A stretch of 64,000 nucleotides of DNA, from positions 1 through 64,000 of the forward strand of contig JAAWDS010000014.1 of the NCBI GenBank assembly GCA_022793895.1. Reading direction: 5' to 3'. The position numbers and the translations under genes are program-made. This DNA comes from Provencibacterium sp. (lineage in GTDB: Bacteria; Bacillota; Clostridia; Oscillospirales; Ruminococcaceae). The notes beneath the pieces are model-generated. The model was not told where the DNA came from and made no database searches. It was given only the letters and a program-made list of their open reading frames with translations. Of this stretch, positions 60,942-64,000 are shown piece after piece. Position 1 is the stretch's first letter. Each line of letters begins with the position of its first letter.

Positions 60942-61386
60942 TAAAAAATGGCTGCTGGTGTCCGAATGTGGTGTTTGCTGGAAGACACATATTTAGGACA
61001 CCGGCATTTTCCATCTTATTGAAATGATTTTCGACTACATTTTAAGGAAGACGCCGAATTATGTAGAAAATCCTGGTTATTTTACATAATTCTGTTTGTA
61101 TCGGTTTCGAATGATTTAATTTTGTTTATTCGGCTAAATACCCTTTATCGTTATTGACTTGAATCTACAAAACGTTTATACTTATCAAGGAACTGTTTTT
61201 AAGGAACGGTTGCATATCTATACAGTGTTCCGCATAGGATGAAGTACATATCTTTCCGGTGGAAAGACGAGGTCCGGCTATATTAAGACTGCTTGATGGT
61301 GCTCTTTGAAACAGCGCTTTGGTTAGCTCTGCTTTGCGGCGCCATTTTTGCAGCGTTTTTGTAGAAGAGAGATGGAGGTTGTGTCC
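60942..61386 (+). other. AT-rich gap with strong promoter inside the flagellar operon
   Basis: About 445 bp without a gene, more AT-rich than its surroundings. Two hairpins come first: GGTGTCC/GGACACC with AAAATG/CATTTT ends (60947-61011) and GAATTATGTAGAAAAT/ATTTTACATAATTC (61056-61092). The promoter TTGACT-N17-TATACT (61154-61182) is followed by a leader of about 200 nt with CTTTCC/GGAAAG (61249-61265) and other helices. I cannot assign it to a riboswitch class. Confidence 0.55.
61154..61182 (+). promoter_or_regulatory. Strong sigma-A promoter before fliE
   Basis: TTGACT, 17 bases, TATACT: five of six consensus bases in both boxes. It would drive fliE-fliF-fliG with a leader of about 200 nt. 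Confidence 0.75.
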
Positions 61387-61689
61387 ATGTTTATTGTACC
61401 GATTACCAGGCTTGCCCCAATGGAAACGCAAGCTGGCCGGGAAGCCGTTTCTAAACCCGATACCAGCAGCCTGCCCTTCGCCGATGTGCTTGAAAGCGCC
61501 ATTTCGGAGTACCGGCAGGCGGAAGCAGTATCCCAGGCCGATGCGCACAGCCTAGCTTCCGGCAGCGTGGAAAACCTGGCGGATGTGATGATTAACTCGC
61601 TGCGGCTATCCACCGCGATAGAACTAACCACGCAGATTACAACGCGTGCGGTCAGCGCCTACAAAGAAGTCATGCAAATGCAGGTCTAA
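61387..61689 (+). CDS. fliE: Flagellar hook-basal body protein FliE
   Basis: Protein of 100 residues linking the MS ring to the rod. LPFADVLESAISEYRQAEAV and SLRLSTAIELTTQITTRAVSAYKEVMQMQV are the FliE pattern, the latter being its conserved C-terminal end. ATG 61387 has GGAGG 8 bases upstream; a longer frame to 61348 has no site. Confidence 0.93.
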   Translation: MFIVPITRLAPMETQAGREAVSKPDTSSLPFADVLESAISEYRQAEAVSQADAHSLASGSVENLADVMINSLRLSTAIELTTQITTRAVSAYKEVMQMQV

Positions 61690-61712
61690 AGGTTGCTTTA
61701 GCGGCAGGGGTC

Positions 61713-61763
61713 AAGGTTCTTTTTTTCATTTTTCTGAATAAGAAGCGAACCTTTTTATTCAGA
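61713..61763 (+). terminator. Two mutually exclusive hairpins between fliE and fliF
   Basis: AAGGTTC (61713-61719) can pair with GAACCTT (61747-61753, followed by TTT), while TCTGAATAA (61733-61741) can pair with TTATTCAGA (61755-61763). Both cannot form at once. This looks like an attenuator or weak terminator. Confidence 0.45.
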
Positions 61764-61841
61764 AATACCGCCTTGCCGGCCGGAATGGTGGAGTTAGGCT
61801 AACAACGCTTTAAATTCTATGGAAAATGGTTTGGGGTAAAG

Positions 61842-63428
61842 ATGAAAGAACAATGGACGAAATTGCTTGAAAGCATAAAGGAATTTTGGGGTAAACTTTC
61901 TAAAAAGGCCCGGATTATTTTGGCAACGGCTGCTGGAATTTTGGTTTTAGCTGCGGTTGCTATTACTGTTTTTCTCAATCTCTCTAAGTCGGGATATGAA
62001 GAGCTCTATCCCGGCATCAGCCAAGCGGAAACCGTTCAGGTCTATGCTACTCTTCAGTCGATGGAGGGCGTTACGCCTATGCTCGATTCCCAGGGCAGGC
62101 TGATGGTCCCCACCGAACAGAAGGACAACCTGATTCTTCAACTGGCGGGAAGGGGCTATCCGCAGACAACGCTGGCCTATAACACCTTCCTCGACAACAC
62201 GGGCTTCACCATGACCGAGATGGAAAAGAAGGAATTGCTCCTTTTCCAGTTGCAGGATCGCTTGCAGGATACGATTCGCACCATCGCCGGGGTGGAGTCT
62301 GCCATTGTCACCATCACGGTGCCGGAGAATTCCAACTATGTTTGGGAGACCCAGCAGGAGGTCAGCACGGCGAGCGCCACTATCGGCCTGCAAAACGGGG
62401 TGGTGTTGACCCCTGAGCAGGTGACGGCCATTCGCAACCTCATTGCTTACAGCACGCCGAAGCTGCTGCCGGAGAATGTCCGGGTGATCGATGCCGGGAC
62501 AGGCATTGATTTGGAGGCGGAGGATGAAGCGGCGCTCAGCGGGGTTGATTTTAAACGCCTCGAATATGAGCGCCAGATCGAGAAGCAGATTGTGAACAAG
62601 GTGAAGGAGCTTCTCGCTTCCATCTATGGCCCGAATGTGACGGCGGTCGCCACCGTGCGGCTCAACTACGACGTCACGAAGTCCGAGCTGCGCGAGCTCA
62701 TTCCGGGAGACGACGGCAACGGCGTTAAAACCCACCGGGACGAGCAATACAATCTGAGCGGCGCGGTAGCGGCCGGAGATATTGTGGGCGAAGAGAACAA
62801 TACCGACGTGCCGGGCTATGTGAACAATGCCACGGGCAGCGGGGACAACCAAACGACGAGTTATCAAAGCAGCGTTGACTACGATATCAGCGAGCGGATT
62901 GTTCAAACGGAAAATGGGCAGGCATATATTGAGGATGCCAGCGTTTCCGTTCTGGTTCAAGACGAGAACTTTACCACCGAGCGGCAGGAGCGGTTGGTGG
63001 AGATTATCTCCAAGGGCGTTTTAATCAGCCGGAACTCTATTTCGGTGGAATACATAGATCTGGCAGGAGGGACCTTGGCGGTCGACAACCCGGAGGAACC
63101 GGGAGATGCGGTTGTATTCTGGCGGCAGCCGTTGTTCTGGATCATTGTGGGCGGCGCTTTCCTGCTCCTGTTGATTATTTTGGTCGTTATTATTCTGATT
63201 ATTCGCCGCAGGGCGAAGAAAAAGGTTCTGGTTGCCGCCGAGGAAGCGGAGGACCTCATTCGCAGCGCGCAAGAGGAGATCGACGAGCACAAACGTATGC
63301 TGGCTGAAGCCGCGCAGGCAAACAATACCAGAGAAAACGCAATTGCAGACGAGGTGCGCGAGTTTGCCAAGCAGAATCCTGAAATTACGGCTACGCTCAT
63401 TCGTTCACTGTTGAAGGAGGATGCGTAA
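61842..63428 (+). CDS. fliF: Flagellar MS-ring protein FliF
   Basis: MS-ring protein of 528 residues. It has two membrane helices (about 27-46 and 428-452) around a large ring-building domain with the YscJ/FliF region GYEELYPGISQAETVQVYAT near 50. The cytoplasmic tail ends in EVREFAKQNPEITATLIRSL, which binds FliG. GGGGTAAAG precedes the ATG. fliG begins 2 bp after the stop. Confidence 0.97.
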   Translation: MKEQWTKLLESIKEFWGKLSKKARIILATAAGILVLAAVAITVFLNLSKSGYEELYPGISQAETVQVYATLQSMEGVTPMLDSQGRLMVPTEQKDNLILQLAGRGYPQTTLAYNTFLDNTGFTMTEMEKKELLLFQLQDRLQDTIRTIAGVESAIVTITVPENSNYVWETQQEVSTASATIGLQNGVVLTPEQVTAIRNLIAYSTPKLLPENVRVIDAGTGIDLEAEDEAALSGVDFKRLEYERQIEKQIVNKVKELLASIYGPNVTAVATVRLNYDVTKSELRELIPGDDGNGVKTHRDEQYNLSGAVAAGDIVGEENNTDVPGYVNNATGSGDNQTTSYQSSVDYDISERIVQTENGQAYIEDASVSVLVQDENFTTERQERLVEIISKGVLISRNSISVEYIDLAGGTLAVDNPEEPGDAVVFWRQPLFWIIVGGAFLLLLIILVVIILIIRRRAKKKVLVAAEEAEDLIRSAQEEIDEHKRMLAEAAQANNTRENAIADEVREFAKQNPEITATLIRSLLKEDA

Positions 63429-63430
63429 AA

Positions 63431-64000
63431 ATGCCGCAGACAAAGATGACGCCGCTTGAAAAGGCGGCTGCGGTAATTATCGCTCTGGGAGCGGATACCG
63501 CCTCCGAGGTTTACAAGTATCTGCGCGAGGAAGAGATTGAGCAGATCTCCTTGGAAATCGCCAAGCTGGAGAGGATGTCTCCCGAAGATCTAAAAGAGGT
63601 TGTCGATGATTTCTATGGCCTGTGTATTACCCAGAAGGTCATTGCCGAGGGCGGCGTCGCTTATGCGCGCGACGTTTTAGAAAAGGCCTTTGGTTCGCAG
63701 CAGGCGGTTTCGCTTATGGAACGCGTTTCCAAATCGCTACGAACCCGCGCCTTTGAGTTTGTACGCAAGGCGGACTATAAAAACCTGCTGATGATGATCC
63801 AAAACGAGCATCCGCAGACGATAGCGCTCATTCTCTCTTATGCGCGCGCTGAACAGGCTTCGCAGATTGTCGCAGAATTGCCGCGCAATATTCAGATCGA
63901 CGTAATCGAGCGCATTGCAAAGCTCGATCGCGCTTCTCCAGAGATTATCAACATTGTGGAATCCATTTTGGAAAGCAAGTTCTCCTCAGTTATTTCGACC
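63431..64000 (+). CDS. fliG: Flagellar motor switch protein FliG (cut by window end)
   Basis: The first 190 codons only; the frame is open at 64000. MPQTKMTPLEKAAAVIIALG at the start and EHPQTIALILSYARAEQASQ in the middle domain are diagnostic of FliG. It forms the rotor ring that meets the stator and binds the FliF tail. AAGGAGG lies inside the end of fliF, so the two are coupled. Confidence 0.96.
   Translation, partial: MPQTKMTPLEKAAAVIIALGADTASEVYKYLREEEIEQISLEIAKLERMSPEDLKEVVDDFYGLCITQKVIAEGGVAYARDVLEKAFGSQQAVSLMERVSKSLRTRAFEFVRKADYKNLLMMIQNEHPQTIALILSYARAEQASQIVAELPRNIQIDVIERIAKLDRASPEIINIVESILESKFSSVIST

Overview
The window looks like chromosomal DNA of a flagellated, Gram-positive, endospore-forming anaerobe of the class Clostridia, probably an Oscillospiraceae-like gut bacterium. 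The evidence is GC-rich coding DNA with strong AGGAGG-type ribosome sites, frequent TTG/GTG starts, clostridial flagellar gene order with FliW/CsrA, a class B sortase, remnants of the spore-coat gene cotJC, and several lipoprotein-dependent sugar ABC systems of the LplB/LplC type. The species is inferred, not proven.

Layout. (1) 0.2-2.9 kb: a two-gene cell-envelope O-acetylation unit (AlgX/AlgJ-like plus MBOAT AlgI-like), closed off by terminators. (2) 3.1-7.9 kb, minus strand: a MoxR ATPase - DUF58 - DUF4129-like membrane protein operon with an alpha/beta hydrolase at its end. (3) 8.3-11.1 kb: a secreted Ser/Glu/Pro-repeat protein, a spore-type carboxypeptidase-regulatory-like protein, tRNA-Arg(ACG) and an SGNH hydrolase. 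(4) 11.5-19.9 kb, minus strand: a glycan-uptake cluster (heparinase II/III-like lyase, binding lipoprotein, two permeases, membrane AraC regulator). (5) 20.5-32.1 kb: a segment bounded by 15-bp direct repeats that splits a cotJC reading frame. It carries a large serine recombinase at one end and a second glycan locus as cargo (AraC regulator, two permeases, binding lipoprotein, Gfo/Idh oxidoreductase, sugar isomerase, sulfatase). (6) 32.8-40.1 kb: DUF3604/PHP-like protein, second heparinase-like lyase, NCS2-like permease with a phosphoribosyltransferase, and a second sulfatase. (7) 40.6 kb to the end: flagellar genes (FliD-like, two unknown proteins, flgM, flgN, flgK, flgL, DUF6470, fliW, csrA, a FlgN/FliT-like protein, fliD, fliS, flgB, flgC, fliE, fliF, start of fliG). 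These are interrupted by a minus-strand ParA/ComFB pair, a minus-strand PilZ-like gene, and a secreted cadherin-like-domain giant protein translationally coupled to a class B sortase.

Main points. First, precise removal of 20516-32099 joins the two cotJC pieces in frame and restores a continuous CotJC C-terminal half. This is the signature of a recombinase-mediated intervening element in a sporulation gene, but the N-terminal part of cotJC is missing here because a second sequence (repeat copy 2) abuts it. Second, three copies of a structured 200-260-bp intergenic repeat occur at about 20.1, 32.2 and 38.3 kb, two of them touching the cotJC pieces. Third, the cadherin-like protein ends in an NPNTG motif directly followed by its own sortase, inside a flagellar cluster.
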